Shown here piece by piece: positions 39,914 through 49,215 of a stretch of DNA of 64,000 nt (position 1 is its first letter; each line of letters opens with the position of its first letter). A model generated the notes under the pieces. The model was not told the DNA's origin. It searched no databases and saw only the letters and a program-made list of their open reading frames with translations. The stretch spans positions 186,001-250,000 of the forward strand of contig NZ_VCRN01000002.1 of the NCBI RefSeq assembly GCF_009849585.1, in the 5' to 3' direction. The DNA is from Bacillus sp. ZZV12-4809 (GTDB lineage: Bacteria; Bacillota; Bacilli; Bacillales; Cytobacillaceae). The position numbers were made by a program, and so were the translations under genes.

Positions 39914-39947
39914 GATGTATAAAATTCCCTCTCAAGGAGGACTATTG

Positions 39948-42023
39948 ATGTCAGAGTTTCTTGTAATCGTTGAGTCACCTGCAAAGGCAAAAACGATTGA
40001 ACGCTATTTAGGAAAAAAATATAAAGTAAAAGCTTCTATGGGACATGTCAGAGATCTTCCCAAAAGCCAAATGGGCATAGATGTGGAAAATAATTTCGAA
40101 CCCAAATACATAACCATTCGCGGAAAAGGTCCTGTTCTAAAAGAGCTTAAGACTGCGGCAAAAAAAGCTAAGAAAATTTATCTCGCGGCTGACCCCGACA
40201 GAGAAGGGGAAGCTATTGCCTGGCATTTGGCACATAGCCTGGATATGGATATTAATTCGAATTGCCGTGTTGTCTTTAACGAAATTACAAAAGATGCCAT
40301 AAAAGAATCCTTCAAGCATCCAAGGCCAATCAATATGGATCTTGTTGATGCACAACAGGCTAGAAGGATGCTGGATAGACTGGTCGGCTATAATATCAGC
40401 CCTTTACTATGGAAGAAAGTGAAAAAAGGGTTAAGTGCAGGAAGAGTGCAGTCTGTTGCAGTCCGATTGATCATCGACCGCGAAAAGGAAATCAAGGACT
40501 TCATCCCAGAAGAGTACTGGTCCATTGACGGAGAGTTCCTTAAAGGGAAAACAGCCTTCGATGCATCATTTTACGGATTTAAGAATGAGAAAGTTGAATT
40601 GAAGTCGGAAAGCGATGTTCAGAATATTTTAAGTAAAATGAAGGGCAATAAATTCAAGGTGGAGTCAGTCACCAAGAAGGAAAGAAAGCGGAATCCAGCA
40701 GCCCCTTTTACTACTTCATCACTTCAGCAGGAAGCTGCAAGAAAATTAAATTTCCGTGCCAAGAAAACGATGATGCTTGCACAGCAGCTTTATGAAGGAA
40801 TTGAGCTCGGCAAAGAAGGTACTGTCGGTTTAATTACTTATATGAGAACTGACTCAACACGCATATCTGAAATTGCCCAAAGTGAAGCTGCAGACTATAT
40901 CCAAAACTCTTACGGGAAAGAATTCCTTCAGAGTGAAAAGAAAAAAGAAAAGAAAAACAGTAATGCCCAAGATGCCCATGAGGCCATCCGCCCGACAAGT
41001 ACGCTAAGGTCGCCTGCAAGTTTAAAAGAATACTTGTCGCGTGATCAGCTTCGATTATACAGGCTTATCTGGGAACGCTTTGTTGCAAGCCAAATGGCAC
41101 CAGCGGTTATGGACACTATGAGTGTTGATTTAAAAAATGGAGAAGTGATTTTTCGGGCAACAGGCTCTAAAGTGAAATTTCCAGGTTTCATGAAAGTGTA
41201 TGTTGAAGGCACTGATGATCAGTCTGAGGAAAAAGATAATATGCTCCCTGATCTTCAGGAAGGAGATGAAGTCCTTAAAAAAGACATCGAACCTAAACAG
41301 CACTTCACACAGCCTCCTCCAAGGTATACTGAGGCAAGACTGGTGAAAACACTTGAAGAACAGGGGATTGGGAGGCCATCTACGTTCGCTCCGACACTTG
41401 ATACAATTCAAAAACGCGGATATGTTGCTCTGGACAATAAACGTTTTATTCCGACCGAACTTGGTGAAATCGTTCTTGAATTAATCATGGAATTCTTCCC
41501 TGAGATTCTTGATATCGAGTTTACCGCAAAGATGGAAAAAGACCTGGACTATGTAGAAGAGGGCAAAGTCAATTGGGTAAAGATCATAGATGATTTTTAT
41601 GGAGACTTTGAAAAGAATCTTAAAATAGCGGAAAAGGAAATGCAGGAAGTAGAAATTAAGGATGAACCTGCCGGTGAGGACTGTGAACAATGCGGAAATC
41701 CTATGGTGTTCAAGATGGGACGTTATGGAAAGTTCATGGCCTGCAGTAATTTCCCTGACTGCCGCAATACCAAACCGATTGTTAAGGACATCGGTGTGAA
41801 ATGTCCAAAGTGCAATGAAGGAAATATAATTGAAAGAAAAAGCAAAAAGCGGCGGATCTTCTACGGCTGTGACAGATTCCCTGAGTGTGACTTTATTTCT
41901 TGGGATAAGCCGCTGCCGAGAAACTGTCCAAAATGCGAAAACCTTCTGGTTGAGAAAAAACTCAAAAAAGGCGTTCAGGTTCAGTGTGTTGAATGCGACT
42001 ATAAGGAAGAAAAGCAAAGTTAA
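39948..42023 (+). CDS. topA: DNA topoisomerase I
   Basis: Type IA topoisomerase that relaxes negative supercoils. The toprim domain has [14 protein letters not shown] at the N terminus and [14 protein letters not shown] near residue 83. The active-site Tyr lies in [14 protein letters not shown] near residue 300. Three C-terminal zinc-binding modules of CxxC type (starting near 577, 618 and 660) end the protein. ATG 39948 with AAGGAGGA upstream gives 691 residues, the B. subtilis length. An earlier in-frame ATG at 39915 is rejected because the Shine-Dalgarno lies after it. Confidence 0.97.
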   Translation: MSEFLVIVESPAKAKTIERYLGKKYKVKASMGHVRDLPKSQMGIDVENNFEPKYITIRGKGPVLKELKTAAKKAKKIYLAADPDREGEAIAWHLAHSLDMDINSNCRVVFNEITKDAIKESFKHPRPINMDLVDAQQARRMLDRLVGYNISPLLWKKVKKGLSAGRVQSVAVRLIIDREKEIKDFIPEEYWSIDGEFLKGKTAFDASFYGFKNEKVELKSESDVQNILSKMKGNKFKVESVTKKERKRNPAAPFTTSSLQQEAARKLNFRAKKTMMLAQQLYEGIELGKEGTVGLITYMRTDSTRISEIAQSEAADYIQNSYGKEFLQSEKKKEKKNSNAQDAHEAIRPTSTLRSPASLKEYLSRDQLRLYRLIWERFVASQMAPAVMDTMSVDLKNGEVIFRATGSKVKFPGFMKVYVEGTDDQSEEKDNMLPDLQEGDEVLKKDIEPKQHFTQPPPRYTEARLVKTLEEQGIGRPSTFAPTLDTIQKRGYVALDNKRFIPTELGEIVLELIMEFFPEILDIEFTAKMEKDLDYVEEGKVNWVKIIDDFYGDFEKNLKIAEKEMQEVEIKDEPAGEDCEQCGNPMVFKMGRYGKFMACSNFPDCRNTKPIVKDIGVKCPKCNEGNIIERKSKKRRIFYGCDRFPECDFISWDKPLPRNCPKCENLLVEKKLKKGVQVQCVECDYKEEKQS

Positions 42024-42049
42024 GGGTGAGCTTAAATGCTCACTCTTTT
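42024..42049 (+). terminator. Intrinsic terminator after topA
   Basis: GGGTGAGC pairs with GCTCACTC (one G-U) around TTAAAT, followed by TTTTC. It starts right at the topA stop. Confidence 0.75.
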
Positions 42050-42248
42050 CTATTGATGGGTTCAGTATCCAAAATAATTCCAGCCCGCCTGGCTTTTTCA
42101 GCGAAATTAGGACATGAAACTTTTTTATTTTTAAATCGTATTGTAAAATGGCAAAATGAATAAGAACAGGGTAAAGTAAGAAAGACTGTTCCTAAAAATA
42201 TTAATTATTCATGACATCGTCATCATAGGATATATGGAGGTTTAATTA

Positions 42249-43556
42249 ATGAAAGATACAGCAGTGAATGTAATTGGCGCAGGTCTTGCAGGCAGTGAGG
42301 CAGCTTGGCAGCTTGCGAGCAGAGGGATCAAGGTAAGGCTCTACGAAATGAGGCCGGTAAGGCAGACTCCTGCTCATCACACTGATAAATTTGCAGAACT
42401 TGTCTGCAGCAATTCCCTGCGTGCAAATACTTTAACAAATGCAGTCGGGGTATTAAAGGAAGAAATGAGAAAGCTGAATTCTGTTATCATCCATTCAGCT
42501 GACAGCAGTGCAGTTCCAGCAGGCGGAGCACTGGCAGTTGACCGCCATGATTTTGCAGCCCGTGTAACTGAACAAGTTAAAAACCATCCGAATGTAACGG
42601 TCATTAACGAAGAAGTGAAGGATATTCCGGAAGGGCCAACTATTATCGCTACTGGACCGCTAACAAGTGAAGCTTTATCAGCAAAATTAAAAGAGCTGTC
42701 CGGGGAAGATTATTTATATTTCTATGATGCAGCAGCTCCAATTATCGAAAAAGATTCAATTGATATGAATAAAGTTTATTTGAAATCACGTTATGACAAA
42801 GGAGAGGCGGCGTATCTCAATTGTCCAATGACGGAGGAAGAATTTGACCGCTTTTACGAGGCTCTTACCTCCGCGGAAACAGTTCCGCTAAAGGAATTTG
42901 AAAAGGAAATCTTTTTTGAGGGCTGTATGCCAATAGAAGTGATGGCAAACAGAGGAAAGAAAACAATGCTTTTCGGACCGATGAAGCCAGTAGGTTTAGA
43001 AGACCCTAAAACAGGAAAAAGGCCATATGCAGTTGTCCAGCTCCGCCAGGATGATGCAGCAGGAACGCTTTATAATATTGTAGGTTTTCAGACACATTTG
43101 AAATGGGGTCCACAAAAAGAGGTAATCCGCTTGATTCCTGGCCTTGAAAATGCAGAGATAGTAAGATATGGTGTTATGCACCGGAATACATTTATCAATT
43201 CTCCAAAAGTCCTTCGTGCAACATATCAGTTCAGGAATAGGGATGATTTATTCTTTGCAGGGCAAATGACCGGAGTTGAAGGGTATGTTGAATCGGCAGC
43301 CAGCGGACTTGTGGCAGGCATTAATGCTGCAAGGATTGTATTAGGCGAAGATCCAATAGAGTTTCCTCATGAGACAGCGATAGGAAGCATGGCACGTTAT
43401 ATTACCACAGCAAACCCGAAGAGTTTCCAGCCTATGAATGCTAATTTTGGTTTATTCCCTGAACTTCCCGAAAAAATAAGAGGAAAAAAAGAAAGAAATG
43501 AAAAGCATGCTGAAAGAGCATTAGGAACAATTCAGAACTTTATGAAAAATTTGTAA
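42249..43556 (+). CDS. trmFO: Methylenetetrahydrofolate-tRNA-(uracil-5-)-methyltransferase TrmFO
   Basis: TrmFO makes m5U54 in tRNA using methylenetetrahydrofolate and FAD. The 435-residue protein has the FAD-binding motif [15 protein letters not shown] at its N terminus. [21 protein letters not shown] and [18 protein letters not shown] complete the family signature. TGGAGGT lies upstream of the ATG. It was formerly called gid and keeps its usual place between topA and xerC. Confidence 0.97.
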   Translation: MKDTAVNVIGAGLAGSEAAWQLASRGIKVRLYEMRPVRQTPAHHTDKFAELVCSNSLRANTLTNAVGVLKEEMRKLNSVIIHSADSSAVPAGGALAVDRHDFAARVTEQVKNHPNVTVINEEVKDIPEGPTIIATGPLTSEALSAKLKELSGEDYLYFYDAAAPIIEKDSIDMNKVYLKSRYDKGEAAYLNCPMTEEEFDRFYEALTSAETVPLKEFEKEIFFEGCMPIEVMANRGKKTMLFGPMKPVGLEDPKTGKRPYAVVQLRQDDAAGTLYNIVGFQTHLKWGPQKEVIRLIPGLENAEIVRYGVMHRNTFINSPKVLRATYQFRNRDDLFFAGQMTGVEGYVESAASGLVAGINAARIVLGEDPIEFPHETAIGSMARYITTANPKSFQPMNANFGLFPELPEKIRGKKERNEKHAERALGTIQNFMKNL

Positions 43557-43562
43557 ATTATG

Positions 43563-43590
43563 TTGCATTGGGCTGCTGAGTTGTGATAAT
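43563..43590 (+). promoter_or_regulatory. Candidate promoter for xerC-hslV-hslU
   Basis: TTGCAT at 43563-43568, a 16-base spacer and GATAAT at 43585-43590 with an extended TGT. The same stretch contains an imperfect inverted repeat (GGGCTGCT with AGTAGCCC) bracketing the -10, which may be an operator or a hairpin. Confidence 0.5.
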
Positions 43591-43620
43591 ATTTAGTAGC
43601 CCATGCGAGGTGAACATTTA

Positions 43621-44523
43621 ATGTCTGAAAATGTGAACGTTTCTTTAAAGTTGTTTATTGAATATTTACAAATTGAGAAAAATTATTCACAATATACTAT
43701 TGAACATTACCAGTATGATATTAGTGAGTTTTTTATGTTCATGTCTGAACAAGCGATTCCAGACTTAACAAAGGTCGAGTATCAGGATGTCAGGATATAT
43801 CTCACTGATCTTTTCGAAAAAAAGATGTCGCGCAAGTCAGTTGCGAGAAAAATATCAAGCCTAAGGAGCTTTTTTAAATTTTTGCTGAGAGAAGAGATAG
43901 TTGCTGAGAATCCATTCGCACTTGTTTCCATTCCGAAAGCACAGAAAAAGCTGCCGGAATTTTTCTATGAAAAAGAAATGAAACAGCTTTTTGATGCTTG
44001 TGAATCAGCCACTCCTCTGGGGCAAAGAAATAAAGCCCTTCTTGAAATATTATATGCAACCGGCATCCGCGTTAGTGAATGCAGTCAAATCCGCTTAAAG
44101 GACCTGGATATGCATTTATCAACGGTTCTTGTAAGGGGAAAGGGCAGCAAAGAAAGGTATGTCCCTTTCGGAAGCTTCGCCCAGGACGCAATTGAAACAT
44201 ACATAAACCATGGACGTAAAGAATTGCTTGGAAATGGGAATGTGCAGGAAAATTTGTTTCTGAATGCCCGGGGCGGTCCTCTTACAGCAAGAGGAATCAG
44301 GACCATTCTTGACCGGATGATAGAGAAATCATCCTTAACAGGCAAAATCCACCCCCATATGCTTCGCCACACATTTGCGACGCATCTAATGGCTAATGGG
44401 GCTGATATGAGAACAGTCCAGGAATTGCTTGGACACGCATTTCTATCTTCAACCCAGGTATATACACATGTTACGAATGAATACTTGAAAAAAACTTATT
44501 TGGCCCATCATCCGCGAGCATAG
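43621..44523 (+). CDS. xerC: Site-specific tyrosine recombinase XerC (CodV)
   Basis: XerC with XerD resolves chromosome dimers at dif. The 300-residue tyrosine recombinase has an N-terminal SAM-like DNA-binding domain (about 8-95). The catalytic domain holds Arg in ATGIRVSE, the HMLRHTFATHL box and LGHAFLSSTQVYTHV with the nucleophile Tyr. ATG 43621 with GAGGTG nine bases upstream is used. It is the chromosomal housekeeping enzyme, called CodV in B. subtilis, not a phage integrase. Confidence 0.96.
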   Translation: MSENVNVSLKLFIEYLQIEKNYSQYTIEHYQYDISEFFMFMSEQAIPDLTKVEYQDVRIYLTDLFEKKMSRKSVARKISSLRSFFKFLLREEIVAENPFALVSIPKAQKKLPEFFYEKEMKQLFDACESATPLGQRNKALLEILYATGIRVSECSQIRLKDLDMHLSTVLVRGKGSKERYVPFGSFAQDAIETYINHGRKELLGNGNVQENLFLNARGGPLTARGIRTILDRMIEKSSLTGKIHPHMLRHTFATHLMANGADMRTVQELLGHAFLSSTQVYTHVTNEYLKKTYLAHHPRA

Positions 44524-44593
44524 CGGAAAAAGCCAATAACGAATAGTCTGCAGAAAAATCTAAAGGCAATATGCTCCAAAGGAGGAGTCTTTC

Positions 44594-45136
44594 ATGTCCG
44601 AATTTCATGCAACAACAATATTTGCTGTGCATCATAATGGAGAATGTGCAATGTCCGGCGACGGCCAGGTTACTTTTGGAAATGCAGTTGTAATGAAGCA
44701 CACTGCAAAAAAAGTCAGAAAGCTGTTCAACGGGAAGGTGCTTGCAGGATTCGCAGGCTCAGTTGCTGATGCATTTACGTTATTTGAAATGTTTGAAGGA
44801 AAGCTTGAAGAGTATAATGGAAACCTTGAGAGAGCAGCTGTAGAGCTTGCAAAAGAATGGAGAAGCGATAAGGTTCTGCGCAAGCTTGAAGCAATGCTTA
44901 TTGTAATGAATAGTGATAGTCTGCTGCTCATCTCCGGTACAGGTGAAGTTATTGAGCCGGATGATGGGATTCTGGCTATTGGATCAGGAGGCAATTATGC
45001 TCTTGCAGCTGGACGTTCCCTAAAAAGATTTGCAGGTGAACACTTGTCAGCAAGAGAAATCGCCAAGGCCTCTCTAGAAATGGCTGCCGAAATATGTGTA
45101 TATACAAACCACAACATTATAGTGGAAGAACTCTAA
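44594..45136 (+). CDS. hslV: ATP-dependent protease subunit HslV (ClpQ)
   Basis: Proteolytic subunit of the HslUV (ClpYQ) complex. The 180-residue protein begins [12 protein letters not shown]. Like B. subtilis ClpQ, it has a five-residue N-terminal extension before the TTI stretch. The nucleophile there is reported to be the N-terminal Ser rather than the usual Thr; Ser2 is kept here. [12 protein letters not shown] near residue 129 and the C-terminal VEEL tail are typical. GGAGGA precedes the ATG. Confidence 0.96.
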   Translation: MSEFHATTIFAVHHNGECAMSGDGQVTFGNAVVMKHTAKKVRKLFNGKVLAGFAGSVADAFTLFEMFEGKLEEYNGNLERAAVELAKEWRSDKVLRKLEAMLIVMNSDSLLLISGTGEVIEPDDGILAIGSGGNYALAAGRSLKRFAGEHLSAREIAKASLEMAAEICVYTNHNIIVEEL

Positions 45137-45154
45137 TAAAAGGAGTGCTGTTAC

Positions 45155-46558
45155 ATGGGTAAAGGAACAAGTTTAACTCCACGCCAAATTGTTGAGCGCC
45201 TGGATCAATATATTATCGGTCAAAAAGATGCAAAAAAAGCGGTTGCTATAGCTCTTAGAAATCGCTATCGCCGCAGCTTGCTTGAAGAAAAACTGCGGGA
45301 AGAAATAAATCCTAAAAATATATTGATGATCGGCCCAACTGGAGTAGGAAAGACTGAAATTGCGCGCAGAATGGCTAAATTGGTGGGTGCACCATTTGTT
45401 AAGGTGGAGGCAACTAAATTCACTGAAGTTGGTTATGTCGGCAGAGATGTTGAATCCATGGTAAGGGATCTTGTGGAAACATCAGTCCGTCTTGTAAAAG
45501 AAGAAAAGATGGCCAGTGTAAAGGAAAGAGCAGAAGAGAATGCCAATCGCCGCATACTTGAACTGCTAGTACCTGGTGCCAAAAAAACAGCTAATTATAA
45601 AAATCCACTTGAAATGCTATTTGGCGGAGGTAATGATCAGCAGCAGGATACGTATCAGACAGAAGATTTAAACCTCCAGGAAAAGCGCAAGATTGTAAAA
45701 GAAAAGCTTGCACTTGGCGAATTGGAAAATGAAGTTATTACCGTTGAAGTGGAGGAGCAGCAGCCTTCCATGTTTGACATGCTTCAGGGCTCAGGAATGG
45801 AGCAAATGGGCATGAATATGCAGGATGCCCTAAGCAATCTTATGCCTAAGAAAAGGAAAAAAAGAAAACTGACTGTAAGAGAAGCCAGAAAGATCTTAAC
45901 AAATGAAGAAGCCCAAAAGCTGATTGATATGGATGAAGTCGGCCAAGAGGCTGTTTTCCGTGCTGAACAGTCAGGAATAATATTTATTGATGAAATCGAT
46001 AAAATTGCCAGCAAAAATAGTGGCGGTTCATCTGCAGATGTCTCAAGGGAAGGGGTTCAAAGAGATATTTTGCCGGTGGTTGAAGGTTCAACAGTAGTAA
46101 CAAAATACGGATCTGTAAAAACCGACCATGTATTGTTTATTGCTGCAGGTGCTTTCCATATGGCAAAGCCTTCTGACCTGATTCCGGAATTACAGGGACG
46201 TTTTCCGATCCGTGTGGAGCTGACTAAGCTGACTGTGGAAGATTTCTACAAGATACTTGTGGAGCCCGATAATGCATTAATTAAACAATATGAAGCATTA
46301 TTGGTAACAGAAGGTATACAAATTGAATTTTCTGACGATGCTATTCATAGGATTGCTCAATTTGCTTTCGAAGTTAACCAGAATACGGATAATATTGGTG
46401 CAAGGCGTCTTCATACAATCATGGAAAAACTTCTTGAAGATTTATCATTTGAAGCACCGGACATCACCATGGAAAAAATCACAATTACCCCTCAATATGT
46501 TGAGGAGAAACTCGGTGCCATTTCCCGCAATAAGGATTTAAGCCAGTTTATACTGTGA
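45155..46558 (+). CDS. hslU: ATP-dependent protease ATPase subunit HslU (ClpY)
   Basis: AAA+ unfoldase that feeds substrates to HslV. Walker [17 protein letters not shown] lies near residue 56. The inserted I domain spans roughly 110-245. Walker [12 protein letters not shown] lies near 274 and the sensor region holds [13 protein letters not shown]. The length of 467 residues is normal, and the tail ends SQFIL, consistent with HslU docking on HslV. It follows hslV by 18 bases. Confidence 0.97.
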   Translation: MGKGTSLTPRQIVERLDQYIIGQKDAKKAVAIALRNRYRRSLLEEKLREEINPKNILMIGPTGVGKTEIARRMAKLVGAPFVKVEATKFTEVGYVGRDVESMVRDLVETSVRLVKEEKMASVKERAEENANRRILELLVPGAKKTANYKNPLEMLFGGGNDQQQDTYQTEDLNLQEKRKIVKEKLALGELENEVITVEVEEQQPSMFDMLQGSGMEQMGMNMQDALSNLMPKKRKKRKLTVREARKILTNEEAQKLIDMDEVGQEAVFRAEQSGIIFIDEIDKIASKNSGGSSADVSREGVQRDILPVVEGSTVVTKYGSVKTDHVLFIAAGAFHMAKPSDLIPELQGRFPIRVELTKLTVEDFYKILVEPDNALIKQYEALLVTEGIQIEFSDDAIHRIAQFAFEVNQNTDNIGARRLHTIMEKLLEDLSFEAPDITMEKITITPQYVEEKLGAISRNKDLSQFIL

Positions 46559-46688
46559 CCTTATTGTTTAAAGAACAAAGGCAAAGGGTATCGAAAAATG
46601 AATACTGAAAAAAGTCAACAACAGCAATAACTTATTTAATTTTAACAAAATATATGTTTATGGGTTGCAGCAAATAGGAGGAAATACA

Positions 46689-47468
46689 ATGGATTTATTA
46701 ACAAAAACTAGAAAAATTAATGCAATGCTTCAAAGAGCAGCCGGGAAGCCGGTTAATTTCAAAGAAATGTCAGAAACACTAAGCGATGTAATCGAAGCAA
46801 ATATCTTCGTAGTAAGCCGCAGAGGCAAACTGCTTGGGTTTGCTGTAAATCAGCAAATCGAAAACGAGCGCATGAAACAAATGCTTGAAGATCGTCAGTT
46901 CCCTGAAGAATATACGAAGAATTTATTTAACATCCAGGAAACTTCTTCTAATCTGGATATGGAGAGTGAATATACTGCATTTCCAGTAGAAAATAAAGAA
47001 CTTTTTGCCAGTGGCTTGACTACGATTGTTCCGATCATTGGCGGCGGGGAGCGTCTTGGCACACTAATTCTTGCAAGATTACAGGAACAGTTCCATGATG
47101 ATGATTTAATTCTTGCTGAATATGGTGCGACAGTAGTTGGCATGGAAATTCTGCGTGAAAAAGCGGAAGAAATAGAAGAAGAAGCGCGCAGCAAAGCGGT
47201 TGTACAAATGGCAATCAGTTCACTTTCTTACAGTGAGCTTGAAGCGATTGAGCATATCTTTGAAGAGCTTAACGGCAATGAAGGACTTCTTGTTGCATCA
47301 AAAATTGCAGATCGTGTAGGCATTACCCGCTCTGTAATCGTTAATGCTCTAAGAAAACTGGAAAGTGCAGGAGTCATTGAGTCCCGTTCTTTAGGAATGA
47401 AGGGTACTTATATCAAAGTCCTAAATGACAAATTCCTGTTTGAATTGGAAAAGCTGAAATCAAACTAA
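46689..47468 (+). CDS. codY: GTP-sensing global repressor CodY
   Basis: CodY senses branched-chain amino acids and GTP and represses stationary-phase, amino-acid and motility genes. The 259-residue protein has an N-terminal GAF domain (about 1-155) and a winged helix-turn-helix near residues 203-225 ([20 protein letters not shown]). ATG 46689 follows AGGAGG. A longer in-frame start at 46665 is rejected because it precedes the Shine-Dalgarno. It ends with a strong terminator before the flagellar operon. Confidence 0.98.
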   Translation: MDLLTKTRKINAMLQRAAGKPVNFKEMSETLSDVIEANIFVVSRRGKLLGFAVNQQIENERMKQMLEDRQFPEEYTKNLFNIQETSSNLDMESEYTAFPVENKELFASGLTTIVPIIGGGERLGTLILARLQEQFHDDDLILAEYGATVVGMEILREKAEEIEEEARSKAVVQMAISSLSYSELEAIEHIFEELNGNEGLLVASKIADRVGITRSVIVNALRKLESAGVIESRSLGMKGTYIKVLNDKFLFELEKLKSN

Positions 47469-47479
47469 TAAATTTCTTT

Positions 47480-47509
47480 AAACCCGACCCTCAGTGGCGG
47501 GTTTTTTTT
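47480..47509 (+). terminator. Intrinsic terminator after codY
   Basis: AAACCCG(A)CC pairs with GGCGGGTTT, with a bulged A, followed by TTTTT. Confidence 0.92.
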
Positions 47510-47710
47510 GTTACAAATTCATTACATTTAATGCTGGTAAATTTATGTATTTTAAACATTTTTTATAAGTTCATTGGTCATGTGTTATATAAATTTCAAA
47601 TATATCAATCAGTTATATAGGTTAAAAGATCTACTATAGTGGATGTCAATAAAATTCGGAAGGAATCAGGTGCGGAGTAATTATGGTAAATACATCCAAT
47701 TACCTTATGT

Positions 47711-47725
47711 AACTTTCAGCATATT
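47711..47725 (+). promoter_or_regulatory. Candidate CodY box upstream of fla/che
   Basis: AACTTTCAGCATATT matches the CodY consensus AATTTTCWGAAAATT at 12 of 15 positions. It lies about 55 bases before the candidate fla/che -35. CodY is known to bind the fla/che promoter region in B. subtilis. Confidence 0.4.
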
Positions 47726-47780
47726 TTAAAGATTTGTCGAAAATAGGCCAAAAGTATTAGTAAAATTACTCTTATGTACA

Positions 47781-47809
47781 TAGACATATTATTTCGTATT
47801 CATTACAAT
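47781..47809 (+). promoter_or_regulatory. Candidate SigA promoter of the fla/che operon
   Basis: TAGACA at 47781-47786, a 17-base spacer and TACAAT at 47804-47809, about 90 bases before flgB. A second possible pair, TTGTCC at 47830 with TACAAT at 47852 (16-base spacer), lies closer. I found no convincing SigD site (TAAA then GCCGATAT). The rest of the 387-base codY-flgB gap is very AT-rich with no gene. Confidence 0.55.
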
Positions 47810-47896
47810 AATGTTTATGATGACATATTTTGTCCATTATCAACAAATTTCTACAATTATTACCATATAAAAATGTTTTTATTCGAGGTGTTTTGA

Positions 47897-48292
47897 TTGA
47901 AGCTGTTTTCTGGCACTCTATCTACATTAGAACAAGCACTTAATTATTCATCGCTCAAACAAAAAGTAATATCACAAAATATTGCAAATGCTGATACACC
48001 AAACTATAAAGCAAAAGATGCAAGCTTTAAAGCAGCTTTCAAAAGTGTTTTAAATGATTCAATGGAAGCAAACAAAAGTGATTTCAGACATTACGAGTTT
48101 AAAAACGCTTCATCTCCAGGGCAAGGTATAGTAACAAAACCTGATTCTTCCTACAACCATAACGGCAATAGCGTTGATTTGGATAAGGAAATGGCGGATC
48201 TGGCTTCAAATCAGATTTACTATAATGCAGTTATTGAACGAGTAAGCGGCAAGTTTTCCAGTCTGCAGAATGTATTGCGGGGAGGCAAATAG
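47897..48292 (+). CDS. flgB: Flagellar basal-body rod protein FlgB
   Basis: A 131-residue rod protein, the first gene of fla/che. The N-terminal flagellar rod signature has LKQKVISQNIANADTPNYKAKD near residue 20. The C-terminal helix completes the rod coiled coil. It is exported through the flagellar type III apparatus without a cleaved signal. The TTG start follows CGAGGTG by six bases and gives the conserved MKLFSGT-type start. Confidence 0.95.
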   Translation: MKLFSGTLSTLEQALNYSSLKQKVISQNIANADTPNYKAKDASFKAAFKSVLNDSMEANKSDFRHYEFKNASSPGQGIVTKPDSSYNHNGNSVDLDKEMADLASNQIYYNAVIERVSGKFSSLQNVLRGGK

Positions 48293-48294
48293 TA

Positions 48295-48747
48295 ATGTCT
48301 ATGTTTCATAGTATGAATAATACAGCATCGGCGCTAACTGCCCAAAGGCTCCGGATGGATGTAATTTCTTCTAATATGGCTAATGCTGATTCTACAAGAA
48401 GTATAAATGGAGCCGGACCCTATAGAAGGAAGTCAGTGGTACTGGAACCGAAAGAAGGGCAATTTTCATCTTTCTTGAATATGGCCATAAGCCAAAAGGG
48501 GAGAAATTCTGCAGGGAACGGGGTAAAGGTGTCCAGAATTGTAGAAGATCGGGTAACCCCAACTAAAATGGTTTATGATCCTTCGCATGTTGATGCTAAT
48601 GAAGATGGATATGTTGAAATGCCAAATGTGGATCCTTTAAGAGAAATGGCAGATCTTATTAGTGCAACAAGATCCTATGAAGCTAATGTTACGGTTTTTA
48701 ATGCCTCTAAAGGCATGATGATGAAAGCATTGGAAATCGGCAAATAA
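48295..48747 (+). CDS. flgC: Flagellar basal-body rod protein FlgC
   Basis: A 150-residue proximal rod protein with the N-terminal motif LRMDVISSNMANADSTRSI and the C-terminal PLREMADLISATRSYEANVTVFNASK signature (in two pieces). It begins two bases after the flgB stop, so it is translationally coupled. It assembles on the FliF/FliE base. Confidence 0.96.
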   Translation: MSMFHSMNNTASALTAQRLRMDVISSNMANADSTRSINGAGPYRRKSVVLEPKEGQFSSFLNMAISQKGRNSAGNGVKVSRIVEDRVTPTKMVYDPSHVDANEDGYVEMPNVDPLREMADLISATRSYEANVTVFNASKGMMMKALEIGK

Positions 48748-48760
48748 GGAGAACCTTTAA

Positions 48761-49066
48761 ATGAGAAATATCATGTTTATGCCAGTGAATACAATAAAGC
48801 CCGCTGAAAACCAAAAGACTCATACATATACATCATTCGATGCTCAGCAAAGTTTTTCGTCGGTTTTAAAGCAATCAATTGAAAAAATAAATAATGCACA
48901 GATTCTGTCAGACGCTATGACTGAAAAGCTTGCAAAGGGAGAAAATATCGATCTTCACCAGGTGATGATTACTTCACAGAAAGCGAGCATCACGATGCAG
49001 GCAGCTCTCGAAATCAGAAATAAAGTAATAGAAGCTTATCAGGAAGCGATGAGAATGCAGGTTTAA
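48761..49066 (+). CDS. fliE: Flagellar hook-basal body complex protein FliE
   Basis: A 101-residue adapter between the MS ring and the rod. The C-terminal half holds the FliE signature QVMITSQKASITMQAALEIR followed by NKVIEAYQE. AAGGAGA lies upstream of ATG 48761; ATG 48773 and 48779 are also in frame. A terminator-like hairpin follows, a break in the tight spacing of the operon. Confidence 0.95.
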   Translation: MRNIMFMPVNTIKPAENQKTHTYTSFDAQQSFSSVLKQSIEKINNAQILSDAMTEKLAKGENIDLHQVMITSQKASITMQAALEIRNKVIEAYQEAMRMQV

Positions 49067-49096
49067 TACTAAGGCACTTCCATTGAAAAACTTAGA

Positions 49097-49140
49097 AAAT
49101 TGAAAGAATCCTCTGATAGGTGGGGTTTTTTCAATTTTTT
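49097..49140 (+). terminator. Terminator-like hairpin between fliE and fliF
   Basis: A 15-bp stem with two G-U pairs joins 49097-49111 to 49123-49137 around an 11-base loop, with three further T residues. The 3' arm itself contains TTTTTT. It has the form of an intrinsic terminator inside the fla/che operon. Confidence 0.7.
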
Positions 49141-49178
49141 AATGAAAGAAAATGATTAAAGCTAAAAACTAGTTATGG

Positions 49179-49205
49179 CGGTTATTAGCTAAGACAGAAT
49201 AACCG
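49179..49205 (+). other. Hairpin touching the fliF ribosome binding site
   Basis: CGGTTATT at 49179-49186 pairs perfectly with AATAACCG at 49198-49205 around an 11-base loop. The last base of the stem is the first G of the fliF Shine-Dalgarno GGAGGA (49205-49210). It could influence fliF translation. Confidence 0.6.
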
Positions 49206-49215
49206 GAGGATTGGG

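Noticed and set aside
43621-44523. Tyrosine recombinase as a sign of a mobile element
   Set aside because: It is the housekeeping xerC/codV in its conserved place before hslV-hslU; no attachment-site repeats or other mobile genes are seen.
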